Shown here: in pieces, positions 31,801-46,800 of the stretch
Layout of the letters: every line of letters begins with the position of its first letter
Numbering within the stretch: the stretch's first letter is position 1
Source: Reticulitermes lucifugus
Lineage: Eukaryota > Arthropoda > Insecta > Blattodea > Rhinotermitidae
Reading direction: 5' to 3'
DNA: 54,769 nucleotides
Assembly (NCBI GenBank): GCA_026260175.1
Contig: JAKCWW010001807.1
Coordinates: 7,898 to 62,666 of the forward strand
Notes under the pieces: generated by a model
What the model was told of the DNA's origin: nothing
Databases searched by the model: none
What the model saw: only the letters and a program-made list of their open reading frames with translations
Made by a program: the position numbers and the translations under genes

Positions 31801-34800
31801 TCATGCCACTCCAACCTGAGAGCTTCCAACCACCAACTGAAAACAGGATGAGAATACAGAGAAGCTTGTAACTATGTCACTCTACAGTTGTGCCTATCTA
31901 AATTACAACTAATATATACAATAGCAATTGTACCTTGTAACAAAAGTACCACTCAGGGTACTAGAGAAAACCAATTCATTTAGAGTACAAAGTAGAGGAG
32001 TTTCAAATCACAAAAAGCAAGACAAAACAATTACAAAATTAACAAACTGCAGCCTCCATTCTAAAACAGAAGAGATACCAGATGTAGATAAGGATGTATG
32101 TTTTATTGCCACCCAAATGTTCAAATAATCAAACAAGCAAAACTCTTGGGGATCAGAAACAGGGACATTTTAAACTCTTCAAGCTTACATCTTTCATGAC
32201 AAACACCCACTCACCTTGTGGCAAAGTCCAGAAGCATCTCACACAGTGTCTTCGCATCCTGACAGGGTGGTCCATTACCAGAAACTCCATTTTTCAGTAA
32301 GTCATCCATCCTTAGCAATGAGAGCTCATGACGCTGGTAAGCCTCAACAGTAGGTAGAGAACTGCAAGAAGGTATATCTCCACCTAGGGACTTTGATGTT
32401 CCATGATTGGAGGTAGCAGAAGACATCTTGCCTGTACCAGAATGGACTTTCAGATTGACATTATCAGATGGTGGAAGAACAGCAAACTTGCCAACCTAGA
32501 AACATACGGAATACCTATACTACTGAAACATACCCGTGCAGCTCAGAGAAGTGTAGGCTGTAGCAGGAAGAAATTTCTTAAATCAAGTTTAAAAGAAAGA
32601 GAATTTGCTTTCATATCTCTTAATTCATTTCTATTAGATTAGATTAGAACTGGTACCACCTGACACACAAAAATGAACTTACATATCAGCCAATCAGATT
32701 TCATTACAATAAAACTGACCAGTAACATTCTGTTACAAACACTGAAGAGCTTCTTTCTAGGAAAGGAAAATGATGACACGCAGTCCACAGCATTAATACA
32801 GTAGCAATTCTACTGCACCAATACGAACTGCGTAGAAAATAAACATTTCCAGCCTGCAGGATTTATGTTTGGCTAACAACACTCTACCACCATACAATAG
32901 GAAATCAATACCAGAATCCATTAACAAAGACAGTGTCCCAATGTACACGGCAGAAAACCAAAACTAGACACAAAATTAATGTTCTGGAAACACATATGAA
33001 CAAAACTGTATTTAAAGGGTCGATGTGTCTGCCTGTAGCATGACTCATTAAATACAAATATGCCATCGCTCCTTACAGCATTAATGCTTTCAGCACAATA
33101 AATTTGCAAACTGATACAGGGTGACAGTGTCTTTCATAGTGTGTTAAACATTTCATCACAGTAATTTGGTCCATGGAAAAATTCCACAAGAATTTTACAT
33201 TTATGACTTTACACAAATGCTATGCCAGTTTTCTCTATGCAAGTATTCCATCCTTAGCAATCATACCACCACCATTTCCATTATGTATTAGACATGTCAA
33301 CAGTTGGGATGCAGGAAGCCAATGAGATGTTCAACACGTAAAAGTTGGTACAGAAACCAATAGAGAAAGCAACTGTATCACACAAAATACTAGTGTTTGT
33401 GTGTGGTGTCATCAGGCTGGTCTTTGAGGTCTTCGATCATCTGGGTTGTTGTGCAACGCAAGCTGGTTTGTTAACAACAAAACAAACCAACCTATGCTGC
33501 ACAATCCACAAGAGCAAAGATTTTAACTGCTTCAAGGTGAAAGCCCGAATCTGATTTTTCTTCAGGTATTCAAATTTTAAATGAGATGTCAGAAAGGTCA
33601 GGTCCTCTCTAACACTACTAAATGCCACTGCATTAGGAGGAGCAGTGTCAAAAGTGATTATTCTCTCAAGACTTGTACTTTCACTGGGGGGGTGTCATTT
33701 CCAGTATATCCTGCTTCTAGAGACTGGAACAATGAAAGTTTGTGAAGCCCTCAATCACAATTTTTCCCCATTCTCTATTCATCCATCTTTATAGTCACCC
33801 TCACATTTCTGTATCTCTTCCTTCACTAGTTTCTCATTTTTTGTAATTTACTCCTCATCTCAATGCAAGTAACCTTACCACTGGGTCAAAGTTATCAGAA
33901 ACTCCATCTGAAGTGATGAAGACAATGTCCCCCGGCTCCACTTCTGTCATGGAACAAGTCAGATTGTTCAGCTCTGGATTTTGTCCATCAACTGGTCCCA
34001 AAGCTCCCAATGCATCTCGCATGTCCCGCATGCAATGGATATCATGGGAACCTACAGACATCCCACAATTCAGTATACACAAAATCTATCTGATGAAGAG
34101 ACACACTGATTTACAAATGTTAATCTTTCATGTGCATCACAAAGCATACACAGCTTATGAGGGATTTGCAAAGGATGTTAGATTGTAGCTGTAATTATGT
34201 CCTTGCTTTTCAGTATTCAGAAACCTCAATACAATAAACCCACACATATTTTGGAGCAAGAAAAGACCAAGTCCTAAAACAATTCACACTTAAATATTTT
34301 GACATAGAAGAAATAGACACGAATTGTGTCAGTACTTGCTTTGTAATTAGATTTCATTTACACCTACAAAAAATTTGGTGGGCCTAAGTCCTACAACAGT
34401 CAACATACTCACCCTTGGTGACTTCTCTCACGCCATGCTGTGCGCTGTACACATACGACAGGCTGTCCCCAACATTACATATACACGCCACAAACCTATC
34501 TGAACCCGCTAAAGGTAAAACTAGCGCGGCGGTAAGTGTAGTCAACATTCCAGCCTCCTGAAGAATAAGATTGTGTGCTGCATGGAACGATCGCAGCAAT
34601 GACACAAACACATCCTGTTAGACAACAAATTCTGTGACAATCAAGCAAACACATGAACTTTGTAGTTAAAAACTGTATAATTTTTAGACACGTCTGCAAA
34701 ATTGCAAAAAATAGACTATTAGCTTCGTCATGTCTGTATGTCTGTCCGTCCACATGGAACAACTAGGCTTTCACTTGATGGATTTTCACGGAATTTGGTA

Positions 34801-37800
34801 TTTGAGGATTTTTCAAATATCTGTTGAGAAAATTCAAGTTTGATTAAAATCTGACAAGAATAATGGGTACTTTACATGAAGACCTATGTACATTTATGAT
34901 AATATCTCGCTCATTTCTTCTTAGAATGAGGAACATTTCAGACAAAAGTCGTAGAGAAAATCAAAACATACATTTTATGTTCAATAAAATTTTTCTGAAA
35001 CTCATAACATTTATGAGATAATGTAGAAAAATATGGTAGAGCCAGACACCGCATGTGACAATATAATATTGCGCATGTGCTTTGCATGCAGAATAACTAA
35101 GGCTACAGACACACACTCAGGATATGTAACATTTATCACTTTTCCACAGCAAGAACGGCTATGTGAACGCACCTCAATGCTATGTTTATATGTACATTGC
35201 CTGTCTTGTTCTTTCTAATTCCTTATGTATTTTATAAATTGGAGTGCCAAACAATGGAAAACTTCTAACTTCATATAGTTTAACCTTACGGAAAATCATG
35301 GAACATCTACCACCATTGTGTTGATACACAAATACCTCTTGCAAATGCCACAAGAGTGGGACAAGTAATCAAAGGGACAGACATCTAAGAAAAATTACAT
35401 GACCAGTTCACAAAATAAGTTAAATGCCACTTGAGGCTATGCAGTAATTCTCTGGTACTTACATGCCGTGTAATACTGTGTCATTACAATTTATAATACA
35501 GAGAATACCAAATTCATTGATATTTTTAAAAACAATTTTGTCTTGCAATATTGCATATTTCCATGTATTCATAATTGAACCTTCATTAAATATGATGTCA
35601 GTTGCAATCATGATGTCTCCATATATAGTGAAAATCATACAACAGTGAATGGTTAATGTAACAGAATAAAATTAAAATGTATTCACACCATACCATAAAA
35701 TCACAGAAGTTCTAATTCAACCAACACCTAAATCGCATTTGTAATTCTTGAAGAAAGTCATCTTCTCACAACCAGCAAACTAATTTTTCTTGCACTTGGT
35801 CTTCAACCAGCATAAAGTATGCTGGAAATAAATTACTCACCGTACTGTTTGCAGTGTTACCAGAAGTGAACACTGCCTTGTTCAGGTAGTCCACACAGCC
35901 ATGGACTGCACTCCTGGCAGCAATGCAAGCCTTCTCACCCCAATTTACTCCATCAGCAAGTGCCAGTACAGCAGAATTAGTTCTGGCCACAACAGCAAAA
36001 CAGTCCGCTATAGGGCTTCCAGCATGTTGTTTTGTTATGGGGTGCCTCTCATACAGTGTAGTTGCAGCACCATAAGCCCTACAATGGGGCCGAGACCAAT
36101 CTAAAACCCCTGCCACTTCAGAAGGTAGAGACGAAATCGGCTGACGTCCATCTGTAAGACAGCACTGCAGTGAAAGTATGTAGAAATATGGACATAAGTA
36201 AGAAGTGTGAATAAATGCTTGTAGTTTATATTGTTACAAAACATTTGGCAAAGGAACGAATCTGTACGGGGTTATACCAAAACCATCATAAACTGTAAGC
36301 ACAGACTGTCTTCAACGTGCTCGCTACATCAAAACTGGAAAAAATTAATGTTTCGACTGGACACAGCTGGAGGAGAGACAGAGCACTACGTTACTGTAAA
36401 AATACTTAGCATGATAAATAAAGGCACACAATTAAAAAACTCAACAGCATAAGCACAGAAGCCATCAAACAATATCTAGGAATTCTGTGGCTAAGGTAAC
36501 TTCTCACAAAGTATTAAAAAAAAGCCATGTGTAATATCGCAATAGCTAAAATGTGCTCAACAGTATAAATTACAAGGTTTACAAATGGGAGGTGAATTCC
36601 TGGAGAAGAGGTAGCCATGTCAGACAGGTGTGGCTGATTCACATTGGACAGGGTGACAACAACACTACTGTGGCTGTGCGCCACTTGTTTTCCCTCCGAC
36701 AGTTTGCTGCTGTGGGTATCAATTCAGGCCCTTTGTCATTTGGCCAAAACAGACTCACAGAGGATGGTAAAAAAGGTAAAGCTGTCCGTATACATGCCAC
36801 GAAGGTGTATAGGGGCGAGTGGAGGTATATTCTTAACCCTGGCACAAGATGGAAGTGAGTGGTTAGCCTCATGCCCAGGCCACTCTACCCCCTGGGTAAA
36901 GAGCCCTCTGGTACCCATTAACTAGGAGGCTGGGTGGGCCCCAGAGCCAATCTCAAGGTAGCTTTAGAGAACAGCTCAATCTCTTGCCCCTGCTGGGATT
37001 CAAATCCCAGATCATCCAGCCCATAGCCTAGACACTATAATGACTGTACTACCTTGGCTGTCACACAGGGTGATTATAAAGTCAAATTGTAAAGTGGAAG
37101 GTAAAAAAGTACCCTGAACAGTGGCGTTCCTGGAAGCAGCATCACCAGTACCAGCACCAGCAGCTACCTCAATGCCACTGTCATCTACATGACATGGCAT
37201 CCACAATGATGTTATGTTAAAACGCTGTTTAAAAATCAAGGGACAGCACATGCACAGGTCCAGTATTAGTGTGTGGATCAGACCTGAGGATTGTAAGCCT
37301 TAGATTGTGCTCAGGCAGTCTCCAGACAGCAGGAACTGCCCGGACACAAGGTCATCAAGGGCCTCGAATGCCTTACAGAGGGTGACCAGCTCTGCAGCAC
37401 AAACTGAACTAAAACAGTGCAGTCCTTCCAAGTGCACAAAACGATAGCGTGAGTGTCTGCAACTTGCTTCCAGTTACTACTGACTGTTAAACGATACCAC
37501 ATGAATAACTAACATGAAGCTTCAATTTGTATGAATTTTAGTAAACATAAAATTAATTCCAATCAATTTTACACATCTAACTACAAACATGCACTGCAAC
37601 TAAATAACAGAAGAAATGCTGTCTCTTAGGAAGTAGCTCATATTTGCATTTGAAGAGGGACATTACTTTATCAGATAACTATTGGTTGTCACTTCCTGTT
37701 AGCTCATTTACTGTATTAACACAGCCCACTCAGCTGACAAATGACAAGTGCAGTGGAATAGAACAGCAAGTGACAAATGACAGACAGATAAAATAAAGAC

Positions 37801-40800
37801 CCTGTATATACAGCCTCAAAAGAGTTAAGTTAAATGAAGATACAGAATAATTTGAAATTTTGGAAATTACTCTCTACTTTGAATCTAATATATTTGTATG
37901 CTTCAAATATACAGCAAAGTGAATAATAAAATAAAAAATGTGTGATTACAATCGAATAGAAATATGCATGTGAACACTTCCAATTTAGACAGTTTCCAGA
38001 GCGCTAACAGAATCTGACAACATAACAATACCTGTGAAAATGGCACAAACAGTTGTCATGATATCTAATTACAATGAAATCACATTCGTTTGGTTACCGA
38101 GACATCCAAACATACCAGCTTCAAATCAGGGAGTTTCAAATTTCCAAAATTCTAAATCTCCTTCACCTCTGTTACTTAGTCAACAGTCAGTTTAGTTTAG
38201 CTTAGTTTACATACACATATATATACATATATATATATGTATATACATATATATACACACACAAAGTTTAGTTTGTATTTCATCCTAAAAATCATTACAT
38301 AATGATACTGGACACGTCCAGAGAGTAGTTACAGTAAAAAGTACAATAATTACAGTTAAAGCAAACAAACATGTTCAGGACCACACAAAACTCTAATTAA
38401 CATAGTACACATATGAAAGCACAGGCAATGGCAATATGGAGATACATCATTAACCCAACTCCTACAAATTAGGAGTCAACTGTAATAAACTCTTCCACCG
38501 AATAAAATCTTTTCAAGCAGGAAGTTGCTAAGTATCTTCTTGAATTTTATTATGGACTTAACACTTTTAATTTCGCTAGGTAGTGTGTTGTAAACAAGCA
38601 CACCATTGTAAGCAGTACTCTGTTCGAATAGTTTGGTGTTGTGGCTTGTAACGAATAAATCTGACTTAGTGCTTGTATCATGCGAATGAAACATAGAATT
38701 AGTTTTGGATTTACTTACGGACATTTTACTATACAGAAGAATTTCATAGATATAACTACAAGGCAGTGTCATAATCTTTAATTTTTTGAAATATGGTTTG
38801 CAACTTGTGGTGCTTGAAGTATTAGCTATTAATCTTATTGCCCGTTTTTGTAGTTTAAAAACTTTCTTAAGATTTCTAACGTTTCCCCAAAATAAAACAC
38901 CATACTTCAAAGACAAATGCATGTATGCAAAATACATGGTTTTAACAATATTTTTATTTACAAATGACTTGATTGTTTTTATTGCAAAACGAAGTTTACT
39001 TAGTTTAATTACTAATTTTTCTACATGAAAATCCCAACTTAGATTATGGTCTAGCCAGACTCCCAAAAATTTTGTTTTGGATATGTAAGCAATCTGTCTA
39101 TCTTTCAATATTATGTCAGGAAATACTATATGTTATTTAGTTGGTGATGAAAGCCTAATGCCAATGATTTACCTTTATTTATAATCAATCTGTTATTGTC
39201 AAACCTGGGTAAGATACTTTTATTAATTTCATCCAAATTTAAAGTTAGGTCCTGTATGTCTTTACCAGTTATTAAAATGCTAGTATCATCAGCAAAGAGT
39301 GTTATTTTGATGCCTATGTCATCGCTGATATTTGTATCTGTATCATTCATATATATTAAAAATAACAACAGCCCTAAAATGGAACCCTGTGGGACTACAT
39401 ATTGGATTATTTTTTCTTCCGACTGCTTTTGTTGGATTTCGTGAGTTGTTACACGAAGATGGTCAATTTATACCAGCTGTTTTCTGTTTTTGAAGTAAGA
39501 AGCAAACCACTGATGTGCAATTTCTCTATATGTAACTAATTTTTGTAATAAGATATTATGATTTACCATGTCAAATGCTTTAGATAAATCCAAAAATAGA
39601 CCTACATATACTTCTTTATATCTAGTGTTTTATACACATCTTACAGAAAATTAACTACTGCTGTACTAGTGGATTTACCTTTATGGAAACCGTGTTACTT
39701 TCTATAAACATGGTGTGCTTTTCTAGAAAGTTTATAAATCTAATACATACTACTTTCTCCAAACTTTTTGAAGAAGTCGAGACCAATGACAACTGGCCTA
39801 TAATTCTCAATTTCATTTGGAGCTCCTTTTTTAAATAAGGGTTTTATTTTTGAGATTTTAAGATTTTCTGAAAATTTTCCAGTACTAAGAGATAGATTAG
39901 TCAAAAAGGTTAGTGGTTTAATTAAATATACATAACATTTTTTGATAAGGATGCTTAAAAACCCATCTAGTCCACCTGATTGCTTGTTTTTTAAATCTTT
40001 AATATCAGTAGTTATTTCATCGTCATTTGTGGATGTAAATCTTTAATCATCTTTAATGTAACAAAATATGGAATAAAGGTTTGCCTCCCATTCAGAGGGT
40101 ACTGGGGACTTTCCCCAGGGGTAAAACACATGGGGCATGAGGCTGACCACTCTGCTACATCTATTGCCGAGGTTAGGGATGAGTGAAGCTATACTTCCGC
40201 TCCCCTTATATGCCTTCATTGCATACATATGAACAACTTTACCTTTTTATAGAATCAATGTTAACTCAGAAAATTTGTGAGTAAACTTCCATGCACATTC
40301 CTTTTGTGGCATGACAAATGTGTAGCTGATAACACATTTCAGACAATACATGCTTCAGCATCTCTAGAGTTACTGCTTCCAAAAATCCAGTGATCTGCTG
40401 TTTCAACTCATGAATTATGTTTTTGACATAAGTGCAAAAGAAAACACCATGGGGCAGGGGTGCACAATTCCCAGGCACCAGGTTGGTATACTTCTAACAA
40501 GTATGCTGTATCACATTACAGAAGACAGTAACATTCACAGTGACCACTATAACAACATCAAATCCCACATAACAACTGCCATTAACTAACTAACTAACCA
40601 GCGACCTAGCTAGCTAACTAAAGAACCTCATGGAGTCTTTCTGAGCAGGTAACAGTTGAACAGCTTGTCAAGAAACTCCCTTCTTCTTAAGCAACACAAA
40701 AATTTACTACCATGTCTACAACAGCCCACCACTGGTCTCTATCCTGAGTGAAATCGATCCAGTCCACATCTTCACCTCTCTTTAAAATTCATGTTAAAAT

Positions 40801-43800
40801 GTTGTAACATGTTGGTTTTGTATGGTGTGGACTTGTTGGCCTTGTGCCTAATCCAAAAGCTGGAGGACCACCCCTCGTCAGATGTCCACGACTACTTATT
40901 CAATATATTTGTGGCTGGATGTGCCATGCAGTGGTGACAATCACAGTATTACCATTAAAGGGATAAAGACTGGTTCAATGACTGAACTAACAAGAACATT
41001 ATGATCATCTCTGTTATCACACCCTGTGGGTTCAGACACGATAGCAATATTCTGAAGGTATCTGCTGCCACTGTCTTCAGAGCAGAAGTGTGTTAGCCTG
41101 AAGATGGAAGCAGCAAGTTCCTCCAGTATGTCACTAAACTATACAGTGTCATAATTTTCACCGCTACGGAAACCCCACATTTCATTAAGCTTGCATTTTC
41201 CACAAGCCTCTGTGGTGGGCACATAGATGACTTGTTATCTGAGAACAGAGTAAATTAATTAAATGCAGGGATACTTCCCTCTTCAACTTTCAAAGCAAAC
41301 ATAATGTGTCTGCCTCAGTGCTGAAAACACAAAAGGATGCTATCAAAAATACAATGTAACCCCAGAGACCTGACTCTTCTTGCTAAAACAACCAAAATTC
41401 TTAAATTACTTAAAATCAGTACATACAGCAAATAATCACCAAGCCATCACAACCTGATGTCACTGACATATGATAATACTGTTAAAATCAAGTATGCATA
41501 CATGCCAAGATTTGTTGGCCATTCTAGCAGGCAGGATAATAGCTACACTTCTGAGCAGGCAACATTACAATACCAAACTTACCACCATTCCTCTGGCTAC
41601 CATGGATGGTTGTTGTAGTGGCACTGCATCTAGCAAGAGGTGCACTTTTTGATTTTCTGATGGGAGTGAAGCCACTGAAGGTTGTAGAGTTTGCATCAGT
41701 AGCATACTCAGCAGGAGGTGGTATCACAAAATCTAATGGCGAACTTTGCTTGAATAATGATTCTGTTTCTTCTTGGATTGCAGAGTTCCCATTCAGTTCT
41801 GCCACACAAGGACCTGCCTTTAAAATATCTATGGCCTGAAACACTGTGTCTTCCTCAGGTCTCAAGTTCAAGTTAGGATCCTCTTCTGTTTCTGCAGTGT
41901 TCTGTAGGTCTGTTACACTAGTATGAACGGACCTTTTACCGACGCTGAACACGGAACCAGCAGCCCGGATGTGCATCACTGAGTTGTCTATGGGATGTGC
42001 CGGTGGTCTGATGGTAAACCACCGCCCATATCCTGGGCTGAATATACAGTCACTAGACGACACTGAAGGAATGAAACCCATCACCATGGATAGCCAAAAA
42101 GACATGTCAAACCCTAACATATGCAGGCAATAAAGGCAAGATATTACCACAGGAATAAGGCAGGCAGATGCGATAAAACTGAAAATTTTGTGTAACAATG
42201 CACTAAAACAGGCTCACGGCACAAACAAGAGCTGTTATAATCTTTCAGTGTACATGGTGTAATCAAATGTTATTGAGATGTGTAGGAATCGGTATCATAT
42301 GTTCACACATACTGGGTCTCTAGAAATTATATAAAAACACAACTTTCAGTTGCAACAGTAACAGAATCACAGTGAAATCTCAATCTAATTCACATCCAGA
42401 TCCTTGTCAGGTACTGCAAAATAACATTATACAACCTAAAAAACGGTAGAAACTTAAATTAAATCTCCAAAGGCTTACACATGGCTTCTTTTTCATAGAA
42501 TGAAAGCAATTAGTAAAGATTCAGAACAAAATTCCTGGAACATCTGCGGCTGTCAGACTGTTTTACACGCTGAAATATGACGCTCACGAAGTTCAACAGG
42601 CCATTACTGAACCCCAACTTCAATATAATTTGCTTTTCATGCATCTCAGTATTATAATAAAAATGGATACTTTTACCACCACGATGTGGTCTTGTGTTTA
42701 ACATTTAAAGAAATATATACAGTAGTCCCCCCGTATCCGCGGGTGATACGTTCCAAGACCTACCGCGGATGCCCAAAACCGTGGATAGTAGCGAACCCTA
42801 TATATAAAAGCGCAGAGTAAACTTTAGATCGACTAAAGTCGATGCTGGCAAATTAAAATGTAAAAACTGAAATCGACCATGGTCGACTTTGGCAGTGAAT
42901 GTGTTAATATTTTCGGGCCGCGGTAAACCGCGGATACGGGGGTTCTACTGTAAGAACATTTAAAATAATTTAATTAGTAACAAAAAACCAATATGAATGA
43001 CAGTCTTCAGGTTTTCATGCGGTGTGGTTGAGGACTCCATTCTTCTGCGATAAGGTGCCAGGTCACTGGGTAATTGGCTCCTGACGTTTGGAAGGAGCAT
43101 ACAGCCTTAATGTTCAAGGGTCTAGAGGTATGAGAATAATTCTTTTCTTTCTTCTAGGACCTCCAGAGCTTTGAACATGAAGGCTGTATGTTCCTTGGAA
43201 ATGTCAGGAACCAATTACCCAATGATTCAGTGTTATATCCCAGAATAACAGAGTCCTCAATCTGAATGACATATAAACAAACCACAATAGAAATGTATGT
43301 TTCATCACACGGTACAAGTAATGTCATAAGGGACTGTTTTCTACTGCGAAAGATGCACTTTTCATGATACTAGATGCTACTCAATTGTAAGCTAAAGAAA
43401 AGGGAGGTAAGTTCAAACTTGATTTAAGAAAATAATTTTTATGAAGACTTTAATAATTATCTGCAACACTTATGTGGCACATTCATTTCATCTAATATAC
43501 ATTTAAATAGATAAAAATACAACTTCATTATGAATTTACTCCAACTGGCCAATATAATCCTGAGATACATTTTTTGAAATTTCTGTAAGGGTATCACAAA
43601 CAACAAACTCCACAGAGCACACTTCTTAATACACTGACAGTCACTCAGCTTGCCAAGAAAATTCCAAACCTTTCCTAAAACCCAAAGGTTCATTACCGGT
43701 CCATCAAAGGCCCCTCTGGACCCTGAATCCAGTCTAGACTGCCACATTTTATTAAGACCTACCATAACTTTGGGCCGGGATAGCGTAGTCGGTATAGCAA

Positions 43801-46800
43801 CTTGCTACGGGCTGGATGGTCCGGGGATCTAATCCCGGTGGGGGTGAGATTTTCTGCACCCGTCCAGACCGACCCTGGGGCTCACCCAGCCTCCTATACA
43901 ATGGGTACCGGGTCTCTTTCCAGGGGGTAAAGCGGCCGGGGAGTGGAGTTGACCACCCACCCTCATCTAGTGCCAGGGTTAAAGAAAGAGTAGAGCTATA
44001 CCTCTACTCCCCCTCTGGGCCTTCATGGCAGGTTATAGGGTGAACTTTACCTTACCATATCACCACTTCACTAAGATATAACATATGATACAGGAGGTTA
44101 TACCTCGTGAGAGAAATGCGTGCTGAGCTAAAGTGTACACAATACTCATGCAAAGGATGGTCTTCAGTCCCCAGAAAAATAATAATTTTTAAGCACATTT
44201 TCAAAATTGCGAAAAGTGAGTATTAGCTTTGTTATGACTGTCTGTCTTTCTGTCCACCTGCTTCTGTGTGTCTATCCGTCCACATGGAACAACACAGCTC
44301 TCACTGGATGGATTTTCGTGAAATTTTATATCTGAGGATTTTTAAAAAATCTATGGACGAAAGTTCAAGTTTCATTAAAATCTTACAAGAATAATGGGTA
44401 CTTAACGAGAAGACCTAAGTACATTTATGACAATATTTCTATCAAATCTCCTCACAGAGGAAATGTTTCAGATAAATGTAGAGAAAATCAAAACATACAT
44501 CTTATGTTATTTACTTCTTTCCGAAAATGATTTTGAAACCTCCTTACATCTATCATATACGCCTAAGAATTACATGTTATTTAAAGCTGCTGTCAATAGT
44601 GCCTAAACATAGGCATGGGGGTGGTACTTGTGCACTCCCACAAATCAAATAAGCAGTATTAATGCTTAAAACATAAAGAATTTTACTTGCAATTTGCTTA
44701 TATTAAGTGTAAACTGTGAAACGATATTTTTAGCTGCATACTTGATACATAAATATCAGTAATGGAGAAACTGACAACATATTAGAGTGAGATTTCACTG
44801 TAGCTTTGTAAGTGGTCTAATGCTGGTACCTGTGTTGCTTCGCTCTGGATCAGTGACATGCTGCTGAATGTCAATATAATCAACATCAGGGTCACTTGTA
44901 GAGAGGTGGCGCTGGCGACGGTTAACAGTTGTCAGGCCGCCATCCGGGCCAGTAACAGCAGCAAACTGATTGTCCAAGATAATAGTGCCTATGTTCTTAC
45001 GTGGCAACTCATGTGGGTTTTGACCATGAAGAATAACAGGTTCTGTCTGCCTCACATCATGTCTGTTACAGCATGACCAAACAGCATTACAAATCTAATA
45101 AAAACAATAATATTGGCCAACAATAAAACATTATGCTTAATTAGATCACATGGTATTGGAACCTAAAGTCTGAAGACCATTTAATATGACAGCTCACCAT
45201 CAATGCCCATAATGAGGTATGTCAGTCCACTTCATATCACTACAATTTACTACCCCAACATCAATTTGAGGCTAGTTTCCAAAAGGAAAAGGACCTAGTG
45301 GAGTGATAAATCTATATATGCATGTCTATGCTAATTTTAAAATGAGATGAAACCTACTAAACTTCTACAAATAGTGTATGGTGCAGTGTGAATACAGGTA
45401 TTGTAATAATAAATTTTTGTTAATAACATAGTTATTTCTGAAAGATACATTCAGCAGATAATCTGCTCATTTTTCAAGCCACAAACTTATAAAGAATGTC
45501 ATCACACTCATCCATCAAGATTTCACTACTGCTCACATAGCAGGGAAGTGTTTCAGGATAGAATTATTGGTAGTTTTAGTGTTTGTGGCCAACAAAGCTT
45601 CCCAAATGTAACTCATGTAAATTTCTTAATCAGAAACTATACAGCAAAAAGATCACAGATCAAAGCCTCACACAACTGAAGACATGAACAAATATATAAA
45701 GGGAAGAAATGCAATGCATTAAAGTAAACATTTTACAGAGGCACCAGGATTGTGCATGTAGCAGTTGAGATTATTTCCAGCATCTGTTGCAATATTGGTA
45801 AGTTACACTTGTAATGTGTTTAGGTTCAACTGACCAACAGAATCTCCCTATATCTGACTTAATGGAACATCTGATTCTTCCACTTGAAAGATCCAACAAC
45901 CTGCATGATGCTAAAAAATCTAACAATAAAATATACATTCACATTTCCTATTACTGCATGACTCCGTCCAAGTAAGTTGTAGTGTAGTTAAAGAGACCTG
46001 AGAAGCATTTCTCATTTCCTCATAATGCAAGAAAGTGTTTTTCAAGTAATGAGCTTCCAAGAACACCTGTTGAATTTATGAAAGGAAACAGCATGCAAAT
46101 TGTGAGATGTGAGTTTCTTACAGTGGTGTTGATGTAGATTCAATTCTTCCAGGATGTTAGGCTATACAAACTGGCAAACAGTTAACGACGTTTTGGAGGT
46201 GTAGTGCTCCGAATTATTCTTGGACTGTTTTACTCAGACGATTAAGGCACTATTTAGCAATCAACACAGCGCAACATTCCAGAAATCTTGAATCTTCCGT
46301 ATGTAGTTTACTTTTAATTGTCTATTCTCTGAAAACATTCCCCTCTTCAATACATTTTTAAATCAACAAGAACGATGCTTTATGCGACCATGCGTTATGT
46401 TTTCTGGGTTCAAATAACATACCCGTTGAGTCACGTGGAAAGGAATTACTCGTACACTTCATCTCGACAAGTTACCTCGAAGTCAGATCAAAAAAATTAA
46501 ACTGTCATGGAAATTTTACTTTCCTAATGTTCATACATGTTTGTTATCCTGTGAAATTAATAACCTCTGACTCATGGCTACCTTGCATTACCTTCCAATT
46601 AGAATCATTCGAACTGTCACGAGTGACCTTGCATGAAAAGTTCAGAAACGACGACAAAACAACACGCCATACACTACAGCAAATATAGTGTTACTCACCC
46701 GCTGAGATATCTCTGGATGAAACAGCCCGAAGATGGGCCAGAAGAATCAATTTGATCAACATTTTCATTTTGATTGTTGACTGAAAGCTGACGAATAAAT

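Noticed and set aside
36553..36925. 93-101-codon frames
   Set aside because: They run partly through a minus-strand SINE copy.
40640..41250. Possible further repeat or retroelement piece in the PP2C-like intron
   Set aside because: It looks vaguely repetitive but I could match it to nothing else in the window and saw no coding motif.
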